A program made the position numbers and the translations under genes. A DNA stretch of 64,000 bases from Pyrinomonadaceae bacterium MAG19_C2-C3 (GTDB lineage: Bacteria > Acidobacteriota > Blastocatellia > Pyrinomonadales > Pyrinomonadaceae), in contig JANDLT010000014.1 in assembly GCA_024330265.1 (NCBI GenBank), positions 31,594 to 95,593 on the forward strand, written 5' to 3'. Below the pieces are notes generated by a model that had not been told where the DNA came from, did no database searches, and was given only the letters and a program-made list of their open reading frames with translations. How positions within the stretch are numbered: position 1 is the stretch's first letter; each line of letters opens with the position of its first letter. Shown here in pieces: positions 24,587-33,312 of the stretch.

Positions 24587-25676
24587 AGCATTTGGCGAGT
24601 TCGGCAGCCAACAGAATCGCCGCCACCATGCTCGAATGCTCCGCCGTGTTGCGTCCCGCGATGTCGAACGCCGTGCCGTGGTCAACGCTGGTGCGAACGA
24701 ACGGCAAGCCTAGAGTTACGTTGACGGCTTCACCAAACGATAAACACTTGACCGGAATCATTGCTTGGTCGTGATAGAGCGCGATGACCGCATCGAACTC
24801 ACCTTGCGATGCGCGCAGAAAGATTGTATCCGCCGAAGCGGGTCCCGTCACGTCAACGCGCCCGTCACGCGCACATTCTTCAATCGCCGGAAGAATTTCC
24901 GTGCTTTCTTCCGCACCGAACAAGCCGCCTTCGCCGCCATGCGGGTTGAGCGCGGCGACGACGATACGCGGGCGCGGGATGCCGAGTTTGTTTAGTTCGC
25001 GGTGCGCGAGTTCAATCGTCCGCACGATGCGTTCACGCTTCACCAAACGCAAAGCATCGACAAGCCCGACGTGCGTTGAGAGAAGCACGATGCGTAAGTT
25101 TCCGGCGATGAACGCCATCGCGTGTTCGCCCGCTCCGCTCAGGTGCGCGAGATATTCCGTGTGACCCGGAAAGTTTATTCCGGCGAGATGCCACGAACGC
25201 TTGTTAATCGGGGCGGTCGCTATCCCATCCAGAACCTTGTGCATACACAACTCGACGCCCGCCGCGATGCACTGTGCCGAGATGCGCCCGGCTTCCGCCG
25301 ACTCGATGCCGAAAGCAAATTCGTCGTGTTCATTCGCCGGATTGATGCTCGCTAAATCGGTGTCGTCCAAGTCATAAATCAACGGCGTGCCGGCTTCAAA
25401 TGAAATCTCGTCGCCCGTCGCGTGATAATTCGCGTGATGATGTATGACAGGATAATCGCACGCCAGATTCAAAGCCCGCGCCGTGTGACGAAGATGCTTC
25501 AGGTCACAGATGATGACGGGAACGCACGCCGTCTGCACGCTCGTTTCAGCGACGGCTTTTAGCACGACTTCCGCGCCGATGCCCGCCGGGTCGCCCATCG
25601 TGATGCCGATACGCGGACGACGGTGCGGCATCACGCGGTCGTGTTCTTCGTTAAATTTTGAAGCGGAATTGTCCAT
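24585..25676 (-). CDS. pdxA: 4-hydroxythreonine-4-phosphate dehydrogenase
   Basis: A 363-residue enzyme of pyridoxal 5'-phosphate synthesis (deoxyxylulose-5-phosphate-dependent route), oxidising 4-phosphohydroxy-threonine. Signatures: RIGITMGDPAGIGAEVVLKA, NKRSWHLAGINFPGHTEYLA (metal-binding histidine), NPHGGEGGLFGAEE and ALYHDQAMIPVKCLSFGEAV. Length is slightly above the usual ~330 because of a short N-terminal extension; MPHRRPRIG at residue 16 could be an alternative start. Its stop overlaps the ribosome binding region of the next gene. Confidence 0.95.
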   Translation of the reverse strand: MDNSASKFNEEHDRVMPHRRPRIGITMGDPAGIGAEVVLKAVAETSVQTACVPVIICDLKHLRHTARALNLACDYPVIHHHANYHATGDEISFEAGTPLIYDLDDTDLASINPANEHDEFAFGIESAEAGRISAQCIAAGVELCMHKVLDGIATAPINKRSWHLAGINFPGHTEYLAHLSGAGEHAMAFIAGNLRIVLLSTHVGLVDALRLVKRERIVRTIELAHRELNKLGIPRPRIVVAALNPHGGEGGLFGAEESTEILPAIEECARDGRVDVTGPASADTIFLRASQGEFDAVIALYHDQAMIPVKCLSFGEAVNVTLGLPFVRTSVDHGTAFDIAGRNTAEHSSMVAAILLAAELAKC

Positions 25677-25711
25677 GCCAATCTGCGTTGCACAAATAAA
25701 CTAGAGCTGAC

Positions 25712-25776
25712 GTTTAGAGGCGGGCTATGCCCGCCGTCCATCAAGGTTGTGGCGGCGGGCATAGCCCGCCTCTAAA
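25712..25776. repeat. Nested palindrome, GTTTAGAGGCGGG family
   Basis: GTTTAGAGGCGGGC-TAT-GCCCGCC on the left and its near-complement GGCGGGCATAGCCCGCCTCT on the right. Each half is itself a hairpin. It lies between the Hfq-like gene and pdxA. Confidence 0.85.
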
Positions 25777-25833
25777 TAATCTTTTTTAATTTGAACTTGA
25801 TATAAGTTGACGATTGATGTGTCGCCGTTCGGC

Positions 25834-26253
25834 TTATTCGTCAACGCGGTCGTCGGCTTTGTACATGTATTTGACGTTGTGTTTGAGCAGCAAAATGTTT
25901 GCCGCGCCGTTCCGATTGACTTTGAAGGCGGCGCGGTCGTACCACTCGATTGTGCCTTCGAGTTCTTCGCCGTCCTGAAGCATGAAGACCATCGCTGTGT
26001 GACTCTCCATCTGCTTTTTATAATAGAAAGCTTCGGCGTTGGTTTCCAAAGTCGGAGCGCGTTTGCGCCCCTGCGCGGCAGCGTTGGTATTTGAACGTGA
26101 ACCTTCGTTTGAACGTGAAGTTTCGTTTGAGCGTGAAGCTTCGAGACGTGCGCCGTTAGAGGCTTTCATTTCCCCCGTCGGCATCGCCTCTTTGTGGTTG
26201 GCTTCGCGCTCTTTAATTTGCGCCAGCGTTGTGCGAATCAATTTACGGTTCAT
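25834..26253 (-). CDS. Hfq-like Sm-fold protein with long disordered N-terminus
   Basis: 139 residues from the ATG at 26253 (MNRKLIRTTL); an upstream extension in frame to 26454 lacks coding character. The C-terminal ~65 residues fit an Hfq/Sm domain: an N-terminal helix (AFYYKKQMESHTAMVFMLQD), Sm1-like GEELEGTIEWYDRAAF, and Sm2-like LLLKHNVKYMY, where KH takes the place of the Hfq YKHA motif. Hfq is a hexameric RNA chaperone for small RNAs. The N-terminal ~75 residues are unusual, charged and contain three tandem 18-bp repeats encoding SRSNET/SRSNEG/SRSNTN. In typical Hfq any tail is at the C-terminus. The family call is by motif only; RNA binding is inferred. Confidence 0.75.
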   Translation of the reverse strand: MNRKLIRTTLAQIKEREANHKEAMPTGEMKASNGARLEASRSNETSRSNEGSRSNTNAAAQGRKRAPTLETNAEAFYYKKQMESHTAMVFMLQDGEELEGTIEWYDRAAFKVNRNGAANILLLKHNVKYMYKADDRVDE

Positions 26254-26556
26254 TGTGATTTTTAATCGTGCGCCTTGAAATGTCTGGTAACGCGAACTAT
26301 CACCAAGCTTTACGCTCCGAACTTTCGCGTTATGGAAAATTACCGGATGCCGCGCCGCGCAAGTCGAAGAAGGCAGACGGAAAATCGCATGGGCGAACGC
26401 GGGAGAAGCGTTTCGGATACGGCGCGCTTTAGTGGTGAAATAGAGTGCCGACATGCTACACGACGGCTTTCGAGTTTGGCAAGATTGTGTTTGATTGTAA
26501 CTACGCAGACGGTCTATGCCGTTCAGCCGCGCTCACGGCTGAGGTATATGATGAAC

Positions 26557-26664
26557 ACACCAAGAAGTAGGGGCAGGGCTTGTCCCTGCCCGTGTTCGCG
26601 TTAGTCGGGCGGCGGGCAGGGACAAGCCCTGCCCCTACGATTGTTCCGCTCCGCTTCTTGGTGT
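26557..26664. repeat. Long GC-rich palindrome (GTAGGGGCAGGG family) in a gene-free stretch
   Basis: The 471-bp gene-free interval 26254-26724 holds outer arms ACACCAAGAAG / CTTCTTGGTGT around inner arms GTAGGGGCAGGGCTTGTCCC and their complement (26568-26638). Each inner arm also folds on itself. The rest of the interval (26254-26555) is the upstream region of the Hfq-like gene, with no convincing gene; a small hairpin CAGCCG/CGGCTG lies near 26524. Confidence 0.85.
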
Positions 26665-26724
26665 GCGCGGCATATAGTTACGACCCAATCCCAAAAACCG
26701 CTTCTTAAACCGCGACTCACATTA

Positions 26725-29700
26725 TCATTCAACTCTCACGCGGTCACTCGCACCGCGCCCGAAGGTTTCGGGTGAGTACATCTCTTCGGCTTTCGCGGGC
26801 GGGACGACGAACACGCCGGGTGTCGTCGCGCGTATGAAATACGAGTATTCATGCACGCCTTCCCACAATAAAGAAGTGAACGCTTCGGCGCGCTCATCCC
26901 GCAAGTTCTGGTGTTCGTACCACGTTCCGCGCCATAGATAATAGTTGTTCGTGACGCCGCGCCCGCCGACGAAAACACTCGCTTCAGGCTTTTCCTCCGG
27001 CAAGCGTTCGGTGGTTGCGAGCGCGGGATTGAGCGACTCAAAACCGGCGGGCAAGTTGTCAACCAATGCGACGTGATAACGGCGCGACGGGTTGATGAGT
27101 TTGAGGCGCACGCGCACACGCGCTCCGGCTTTGACGCGCCATGTTCCTTCGCCATCGCGCGTGACATCGGTTTTATCGTCAACCGCTTCATAAGTTCTCT
27201 CAATCTGAAAACCGTAATCGGCGGCATCGAGTTTTAAGTTTGAGGGCGCGTAAGTCGTGCCGACGCGAAAGTACAAACGTCCCGCGCCTTGCTTGCCGAT
27301 GATTAAGTTTTCCGCGCCTTTCGCGGTGCGTTCGATGAGTTGCGTCATAGGCAAGTTGAGACGTTGACGTTCCGCCGTGCGTCCTTGAAAAGTTTGCGCT
27401 CCGGCATATCCGTCGCCCAACCATACGCGCGCCGTAAAGTCGGGCGTCGTGCGTTCGTAGGTTTGAAAATAACGATTGAGGGCGAGCAAGGCGAAGACGT
27501 TCTCTTGCGTGTTCGTCCAGCGTCCGCGCGTGCGGTTTCCTAAAAGTCCGCGCACGAGTTTCGGGATTAAATCGCTCTGCGGTTGGTCGCCGATTAAAGC
27601 ATCGAGCAGCACGCCGTCGGCGCGGCGGTTGGAATGCAAAATCGTGTATTCGCCGTCCGTGTAATCGTCCGCGAAGTGCGCGGCTCCGGCGGTTTCGGTG
27701 ACGCGATTGTTCAAGTGACGACGGATGCTTTCGACTTGGACGGCGGAAGATTTATCGCTTGCCAAGACGGGCAACAACCAGCCGAGCGATTCGAGCGAGA
27801 GTTTTTCAACGCCGCCCGCCTCCGCGATAAGTTTGCGCGCACGCGCCGCGTCGCGGTCATTCATAAGGGCGCGAACATAAAGCGCGTAAGCGATAATCGC
27901 CTGACGAGATTTGAGGCTGTAAGTTTTCGGGATTTTGCTTTCGATGTTCTTCAAATAGCTTTGCGCGCTCTTAATCATCTCCGGTGAAACGATGAAACCC
28001 GCCGCCTTCGCTCTCGCCAAACTGTGCGCGACGTGGACGGAAACAAACGGGTTCGAGACACGCCCGCGTTGCCAGAAATCGAAGCCGCTGTCTTCGTTTT
28101 GCAAACCCGCGAGACGTTGTAAATCTTGATTGACCGAAGCGCGCATCTCATTCGCTCCGGGCAAATCTTTCGTCTTGAAAGCCGCGAGAACATCTTTCAG
28201 CGCGACGATGGAAATGATGCGCGATGCGAGTTGTTCCGAACATTCAAACGGATAACGGTAAAGGTAAATCACGGCGTCGGTCAGTTCCTGCAACTGCGTC
28301 GAAGCGAGTGTGATTTCCAAGCCGCCGAAAGTCTTGACCGCATCGGCGGGTGCTTTCACGGCTTGCCTGATTGCGCCTTCGTCACCTTCATCAATCGTCC
28401 CGTAAGTCGCAAAGGCTTCCGTCGTCGCGGGTGTATAAACGGGCAGCGAGATTTCAGCGGCATCGGATTTGAGGTTCGATGCGGCGACGAATTGAAAGCG
28501 CGCCGTGCCGGGTTTGACCGCCGCGACGGGAAAGCGAACCTCTACGCGATCATTCGCCGGAACGGTGACGCGCCTTCCCGCGCCTTCGGTTAAATCGGCG
28601 TTCGATGCGCGCACCGCGACGTTGACTCTCACCGGCTCGTCGCTTTGATTCTGCACGATGACGGGCAGTTCCGCACGGTCGCCGAAATTAAGAAAGCGCG
28701 GCAACGAAGGGCGCACCATCAAAGGCTGACGCGCGGTGATGGCGGCTTCGCCCGTGCCGAAAAGTTTTCCGCCCGCGACGGAGACAGCCATCACGCGATA
28801 GCGCGTCAAGTTGTCGGGAAGTTTTACCTTGATGTTCGCCCGCCCGTTTTTATCCGTCGGAAACGAAGCCGCGAACACGGCAAGAGCGTTGAAGTTCTGG
28901 CGGATTTTAATTTCCTCTTGTGATTCATCAGGCATCGGTCTTGCTGGCAGCTTGCCCATGCTTGCGGTAGATGACGATGTTTCTTCCGCCTCCAAATAAT
29001 CCATCCTGCTGCGTGTATTTAACGGCAACTCTGTAAGTTCTCTTGCTGTTACCGTAACTTCTTCACTCACCGCGCCGCCACCGCCCGCACCATAACCAAC
29101 GCCACTGCCAACACTACTCGCAAGCCGTCTCACGTCTTCCGCGCTCGCCAACTCCACCTTCTCGCGCAAGTGATAGTCGCTCGTATCCTCGTCGCGTTCC
29201 GCATAAAACACGCTCAACGGGTCACGCAATTTATAGTTCGTGAGTGCCAGCACGGATTCATCAACGACGACAAGAGCCGTGTCCGTGCCTTCGACGCTTC
29301 GCCCGTTCGCGTCTTTAACTTCGACATCCACCATCGTCTCCGCGCCCGGTTCAAGCGTCGTCGCACGCGGCGACGCTTTGACGTTTAAGCGGCGCGTCAC
29401 GGGCGGAATCTCCAACTTGATTTCGCCGCTTGCGAATGCCGGACGCTTCGGCAAATCGCTTTGCACGTTTCCCGCATCGTCAACGCGCCAAGCCGCGCCC
29501 ACAAGATCAACCTGTAAATGCACGTTCGGCGTCATCGCTTCTTCCAGAGGCACGCGCAACGTATAAGAATTTTCATTCATAGAAAAGCGTTCGGTGCGAA
29601 GCAAGCCGGAACGCCTGAGCGTCACGACACCTTCCGCCGGAGCGAACGGAGATTGAACCAAAATCTCCGCCACCTCGCCGCCCGCGTAAGTTTTGCGATT

Positions 29701-32700
29701 CGGAATCAACTCGATCTCCTCTTGTTCGACTTCGCGTTGCGGCGGCAACTTTCCGCCCGCCACCCACAATGACAACTCGCTTTCGTTCGCCCGCCCGCGA
29801 CCGTCCCGCACACGCGCCGTCAAGCGATATTCCCCGCCCTGCTTCGGGTTGAAACGGGTCTTGACACCATCGCCCGCGCTGCGAATCGTTTGCTCTTGCG
29901 CTCCTGTCTCTTTCCGTTTCCACTCACCCTTTTCAAACACATAATCAAGCCGCACAAGGCGCAACGCGACCTCACGATTCCCTTCCGCGCGCCCGTCTAA
30001 ATCCGTGACGATTGATTCAATCTCGAACGCTTGCCCTGCCTGCACAAACGTCCGATTCGACCGCACGCCGACATACACATCAGCCGGATGAACAAGCATC
30101 GCAGTCGTCGCCGCGAACGTCTGACGGTTCACATCCTGAATCTTCGCTTCCGCCGTGACGCTCGACGGGCGCGCCGGATTCACCGCGTCGAAATCCATTT
30201 TCAAACTATGTTTGCCCGCCGCGTCGGTGCGTGATTTGAACTCCCGTTCCGTCGTCTCATCATCGTTTTCATCATCACGCCACCACGCGATGAACTTGCC
30301 GAACGTGTAATCATCGCGGTTCGGCGGCGTGTAATTCGTCGGTCTCGCGCGCACGTTCCATTCGACTTCCGTATCCGCCAACCCGCCGCCCGCGAAGTAA
30401 CTCGCCGTCATCGTCGCCGTCGCGGACGCCCCGACGAAGTGCGGTGCTTCCGAAGTTTTAGCCGTGACCTCAAACTCCGGGCGGCGAAACTCTTGGACTT
30501 GAAAAGCGTGCGTGTGTTTGAAGTCGTAAAAGTTCGGCTTAAACTCGATGCTCGCCTCACCGAGATTCATTGTCGCCGGAAGTTTCAACTTGAGATTGAA
30601 ACCTGCGAGGGCGTTTAGTTTGACATCGCCTTTCGCAATCTCATTGTCTTGCGAATCGCTCACGACGTAAGCGACGATTTCACCCGCGACATCGAACATC
30701 TCCGTATCGCCCTGCGGAGTTAAATCAACTTTGCGAATCCAGCCTTTGATATTGACTTCTTCGCCGGGACGATAGAGTTTGCGGTCATCGAAAACATACC
30801 CCTTGAAAGATTCTGATGAATCATAATTGCGCCAACTCCGACTCTCATTTCCATAGTTATATTGGTTGTAGTAACTGTGCGGCAGAATTGCCAAGTCATT
30901 GCCGAGTTTCGCAACCAACAACGGCATTTGATTTTCTTTGTTCTCCGCTATCGGCTTGAAATCGAGTCGCGTCAAGCCATTCGCTTCTGTCGTGCCTTTG
31001 AGATTGTCTGGCACGATACTCACCTCAACGCCCGCGAGCGGCGCACCGTCCTTCAACGAGTTCGCCCATGCGACGATTTCCTTTTTATCTGCGAACGCAT
31101 CAAGCCCGATGTTTGTGACTTGCACCCACGCTTCCGCGCGGTTGCGGCGACCACCATACGCATAAACTTCGATGGGCGCGTTTTTATCCTTTGGTAAATC
31201 TATGGCTTCGACTTTGACGAAGACCTGCCCGTATCCATCCGTTAAAGCGGGAGATAAATCAAGACTCGTCTCCGTCAGTTCGTCGGCTTTCGTGCGCACG
31301 TCAATCACTTTATCGAACACGAGTTTTCCGGGCGGTGCGGCTTTCGCACTTTGATAACGATGAAACCTTTGCCAATCGTCGGGCGTGACCTTATACAAAC
31401 GAACTTTCATCTGACGATAATTGACGCTGTACACCGTGAATGCCTTGCGTCCCGCCGGGTCAAGCACGGTGAAGTTTTCACTCGTCGTGAACAACGCCGG
31501 ACTCGCGTTCGTGACTTTGAACGTCACTTGATTTTTACCCGTCAATGTTTGCCCGTAAGTATCTTTAAGATTGCGGTCAAGCGTCACGGTGTAAATCGTG
31601 TTGCTTCGCTTCGCGGCTTCGATGGTGATTGAATTATAGGCGGCGGTGATTTTCGCGTTCGGCAACGCGGGTGAGATGACAACTTGTTTCTTGTCGAAAC
31701 TTTCGGTGTCAATTTGATTGTTAAATTCTATGCGAAACGTATCGAACGGCGAGCATCGTTTATCGTACCCGCACGCGGTTTCCGACACGCGCAATGCCCC
31801 GAAAGTCTTAAACGCGAAACTCTGTTCCTTCGTCGTCACACGCGCGCCTTCCATCGAGGGCGTGCCGGCGGGAATGACGATTTTGACGTTCGCATCCGAA
31901 GGTAAAGCGTTCGTTGTTTCGTTGTTTGGCGAGACGGCGCGAAAGGCTAACCACCGATTCGGGACGGCGTTTCTGACGAGTTCTTTAACCGCGTCATCGC
32001 CCGCGATTTCCTCCTCCGTCGCCAATCGCAAACGCGCCGTTACGTGTGACGGACGCGCGTTTGAGTTTTGCAGTTTCAGCAATTCAATGATTTTGTTCGC
32101 GTCAATTTGCTGGTCAAATTCTAAAAACATCAATCTATCGCGCGCATTGCTCTCGCCTTCCGGGTACGACTTAACAATCGTCGGCGGTGGAGTCGCAAAG
32201 GTAAAACTCACTACCTGATTCAAAACATTTCCGCCCGCCGATTTCGTTCCCGCCGGAATCGTCACACGGTAATTCGTCGCCATCGGCAATCTCGCGTTCG
32301 CTTCGTTCGGCGCGTCACCAACGCCCGCATCAACATTCGCTTCCGTCTTGTTCGCTTCGGGTTGAAACACGATTGTCTGCGTTCCGAGCCAACGCCATGC
32401 GCCTTTGACTTCGGGCGAAAGTTGAACGGGAACAACGCTCGATGCTTCCCTTTGTGAAGCGATACTGACCATCGGTTGTGAAAACGTCACGCTCAAAGCC
32501 GGAGCCAACGCGACTTCACCCGTCGGCTGAAAGCGCGTGACTTCGAGCGCGGTGTTCGCATTACTCATAACGGGCGGCGCGACATTCAACGTCGGCACAT
32601 CGAACGCCGCATCAATCGTCGCTCCTGTACGCGGCGCGGGCGTGCTTCGTTCGCGCAACTTGAAATCTTGCGTGTCGGTTGTTTCCGTTTTTAAGTCGGG

Positions 32701-32964
32701 CAAGCGGGCTAAAATCTTGTTCGCTTCCACGTCGCTTAAACGCACGGCGGGTGCGACCGTATCTCTGGTAATCGGTGCGGCTTGCTCCGCGCCTTCACTC
32801 AAACGAAAGCGCAAACCTTTGTCGTCCGTGTCGTCTTCGTCGTCCATGTTCTCGACGAAACCTTTTTCACTTCCCAGCGTGGCGGGATAGACGTTGGAAG
32901 TTGGGAATAAACTCAAGCACATTGACCACGCCAATAGAGCGGCGATTGGGGATTTAAGTTTCAT
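26725..32964 (-). CDS. Bacterial alpha-2-macroglobulin (protease-trapping envelope protein)
   Basis: A 2,079-residue exported protein: signal peptide (IAALLAWSMCLSLFPTSNVY, no clean lipobox), a bacterial MG1/Ig-like N-terminal half (repeats with TFKVTNASPALFTTSENFTV), an MG2-type segment (KDGAPLAGVEVSIVPDNLKG; YRPGEEVNIKGWIR), a bait-region neighbourhood at ~1335-1420, and the thioester domain with an intact Cys-Gln pair in PFECSEQLASRI (about residue 1620). The helical toroid and a C-terminal receptor-like domain (VALVDNLPAGFESLNPAL) follow. Such proteins trap attacking proteases through bait cleavage and thioester attachment and are usually paired with penicillin-binding protein 1C; no pbpC is in the window. 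The bait neighbourhood contains VTVTARELTELPLNTRS, resembling a TonB-receptor plug start. Longer than E. coli YfhM (~1,650). Confidence 0.93.
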   Translation of the reverse strand: MKLKSPIAALLAWSMCLSLFPTSNVYPATLGSEKGFVENMDDEDDTDDKGLRFRLSEGAEQAAPITRDTVAPAVRLSDVEANKILARLPDLKTETTDTQDFKLRERSTPAPRTGATIDAAFDVPTLNVAPPVMSNANTALEVTRFQPTGEVALAPALSVTFSQPMVSIASQREASSVVPVQLSPEVKGAWRWLGTQTIVFQPEANKTEANVDAGVGDAPNEANARLPMATNYRVTIPAGTKSAGGNVLNQVVSFTFATPPPTIVKSYPEGESNARDRLMFLEFDQQIDANKIIELLKLQNSNARPSHVTARLRLATEEEIAGDDAVKELVRNAVPNRWLAFRAVSPNNETTNALPSDANVKIVIPAGTPSMEGARVTTKEQSFAFKTFGALRVSETACGYDKRCSPFDTFRIEFNNQIDTESFDKKQVVISPALPNAKITAAYNSITIEAAKRSNTIYTVTLDRNLKDTYGQTLTGKNQVTFKVTNASPALFTTSENFTVLDPAGRKAFTVYSVNYRQMKVRLYKVTPDDWQRFHRYQSAKAAPPGKLVFDKVIDVRTKADELTETSLDLSPALTDGYGQVFVKVEAIDLPKDKNAPIEVYAYGGRRNRAEAWVQVTNIGLDAFADKKEIVAWANSLKDGAPLAGVEVSIVPDNLKGTTEANGLTRLDFKPIAENKENQMPLLVAKLGNDLAILPHSYYNQYNYGNESRSWRNYDSSESFKGYVFDDRKLYRPGEEVNIKGWIRKVDLTPQGDTEMFDVAGEIVAYVVSDSQDNEIAKGDVKLNALAGFNLKLKLPATMNLGEASIEFKPNFYDFKHTHAFQVQEFRRPEFEVTAKTSEAPHFVGASATATMTASYFAGGGLADTEVEWNVRARPTNYTPPNRDDYTFGKFIAWWRDDENDDETTEREFKSRTDAAGKHSLKMDFDAVNPARPSSVTAEAKIQDVNRQTFAATTAMLVHPADVYVGVRSNRTFVQAGQAFEIESIVTDLDGRAEGNREVALRLVRLDYVFEKGEWKRKETGAQEQTIRSAGDGVKTRFNPKQGGEYRLTARVRDGRGRANESELSLWVAGGKLPPQREVEQEEIELIPNRKTYAGGEVAEILVQSPFAPAEGVVTLRRSGLLRTERFSMNENSYTLRVPLEEAMTPNVHLQVDLVGAAWRVDDAGNVQSDLPKRPAFASGEIKLEIPPVTRRLNVKASPRATTLEPGAETMVDVEVKDANGRSVEGTDTALVVVDESVLALTNYKLRDPLSVFYAERDEDTSDYHLREKVELASAEDVRRLASSVGSGVGYGAGGGGAVSEEVTVTARELTELPLNTRSRMDYLEAEETSSSTASMGKLPARPMPDESQEEIKIRQNFNALAVFAASFPTDKNGRANIKVKLPDNLTRYRVMAVSVAGGKLFGTGEAAITARQPLMVRPSLPRFLNFGDRAELPVIVQNQSDEPVRVNVAVRASNADLTEGAGRRVTVPANDRVEVRFPVAAVKPGTARFQFVAASNLKSDAAEISLPVYTPATTEAFATYGTIDEGDEGAIRQAVKAPADAVKTFGGLEITLASTQLQELTDAVIYLYRYPFECSEQLASRIISIVALKDVLAAFKTKDLPGANEMRASVNQDLQRLAGLQNEDSGFDFWQRGRVSNPFVSVHVAHSLARAKAAGFIVSPEMIKSAQSYLKNIESKIPKTYSLKSRQAIIAYALYVRALMNDRDAARARKLIAEAGGVEKLSLESLGWLLPVLASDKSSAVQVESIRRHLNNRVTETAGAAHFADDYTDGEYTILHSNRRADGVLLDALIGDQPQSDLIPKLVRGLLGNRTRGRWTNTQENVFALLALNRYFQTYERTTPDFTARVWLGDGYAGAQTFQGRTAERQRLNLPMTQLIERTAKGAENLIIGKQGAGRLYFRVGTTYAPSNLKLDAADYGFQIERTYEAVDDKTDVTRDGEGTWRVKAGARVRVRLKLINPSRRYHVALVDNLPAGFESLNPALATTERLPEEKPEASVFVGGRGVTNNYYLWRGTWYEHQNLRDERAEAFTSLLWEGVHEYSYFIRATTPGVFVVPPAKAEEMYSPETFGRGASDRVRVE

Positions 32965-33019
32965 GTTGAATGTTCGTTGACGTAAAGCGAGAGGTAAGGA
33001 TTGAAAAGGGTGTGATGCG

Positions 33020-33048
33020 AAAAAAGGCGGAAAGCAATGCCTTCCGCC
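33020..33048 (-). terminator. Minus-strand hairpin with T-run upstream of the alpha-2-macroglobulin gene
   Basis: On the minus strand GGCGGAA / TTCCGCC pair and are followed by six T residues, 56 bp ahead of the macroglobulin ATG. No minus-strand gene lies just upstream, because ilvE at 33313 is divergent, so this could be an attenuator in the leader of the macroglobulin transcript. Confidence 0.5.
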
Positions 33049-33160
33049 CTTCGCGTTTGAATCGTGTTGTCACCGTCGCTTATGTTTTTGAAGCTAACGA
33101 ATTCTATTTTCTACGCCCGTCACCAGATCATGCAGGTAGTGACTTTGATGCATGAACATC

Positions 33161-33249
33161 AAGCGATCTCGGCAAGTTTGAAACCGCTTTCGGGCGGCGT
33201 CACGCAAAGTTGCTAAAAGTCAGGCGTATGGGTTATCGTCGCCCGTACC
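33161..33249 (+). ncRNA. Possible GEMM-like structured leader ahead of ilvE
   Basis: The stretch contains CGGCAA, a CCGC-TTTCGG-GCGG hairpin, CACGCAAAG, TTGCTAA and GGCGTATGGG...CGCCC in an order that recalls the c-di-GMP-I (GEMM) aptamer (GGCAAACC - hairpin - ACGCAAAG - second hairpin). The match outside CGCAAAG is loose and no covariance check was possible. It lies about 65-150 bp upstream of the ilvE ATG in the 348-bp gap 32965-33312. Weak call. Confidence 0.27.
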
Positions 33250-33312
33250 GCACAACAGTACACCCAAGCCGCTCACAGACTTCTTATTTCATTTAAGTTG
33301 AGGATAATCACT

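Noticed and set aside
26254..26454. N-terminal extension of the Hfq-like gene to 26454
   Set aside because: The added residues look like translated untranslated region (Arg/Ser/Ala-rich without structure), and a normal ATG at 26253 starts the plausible protein.
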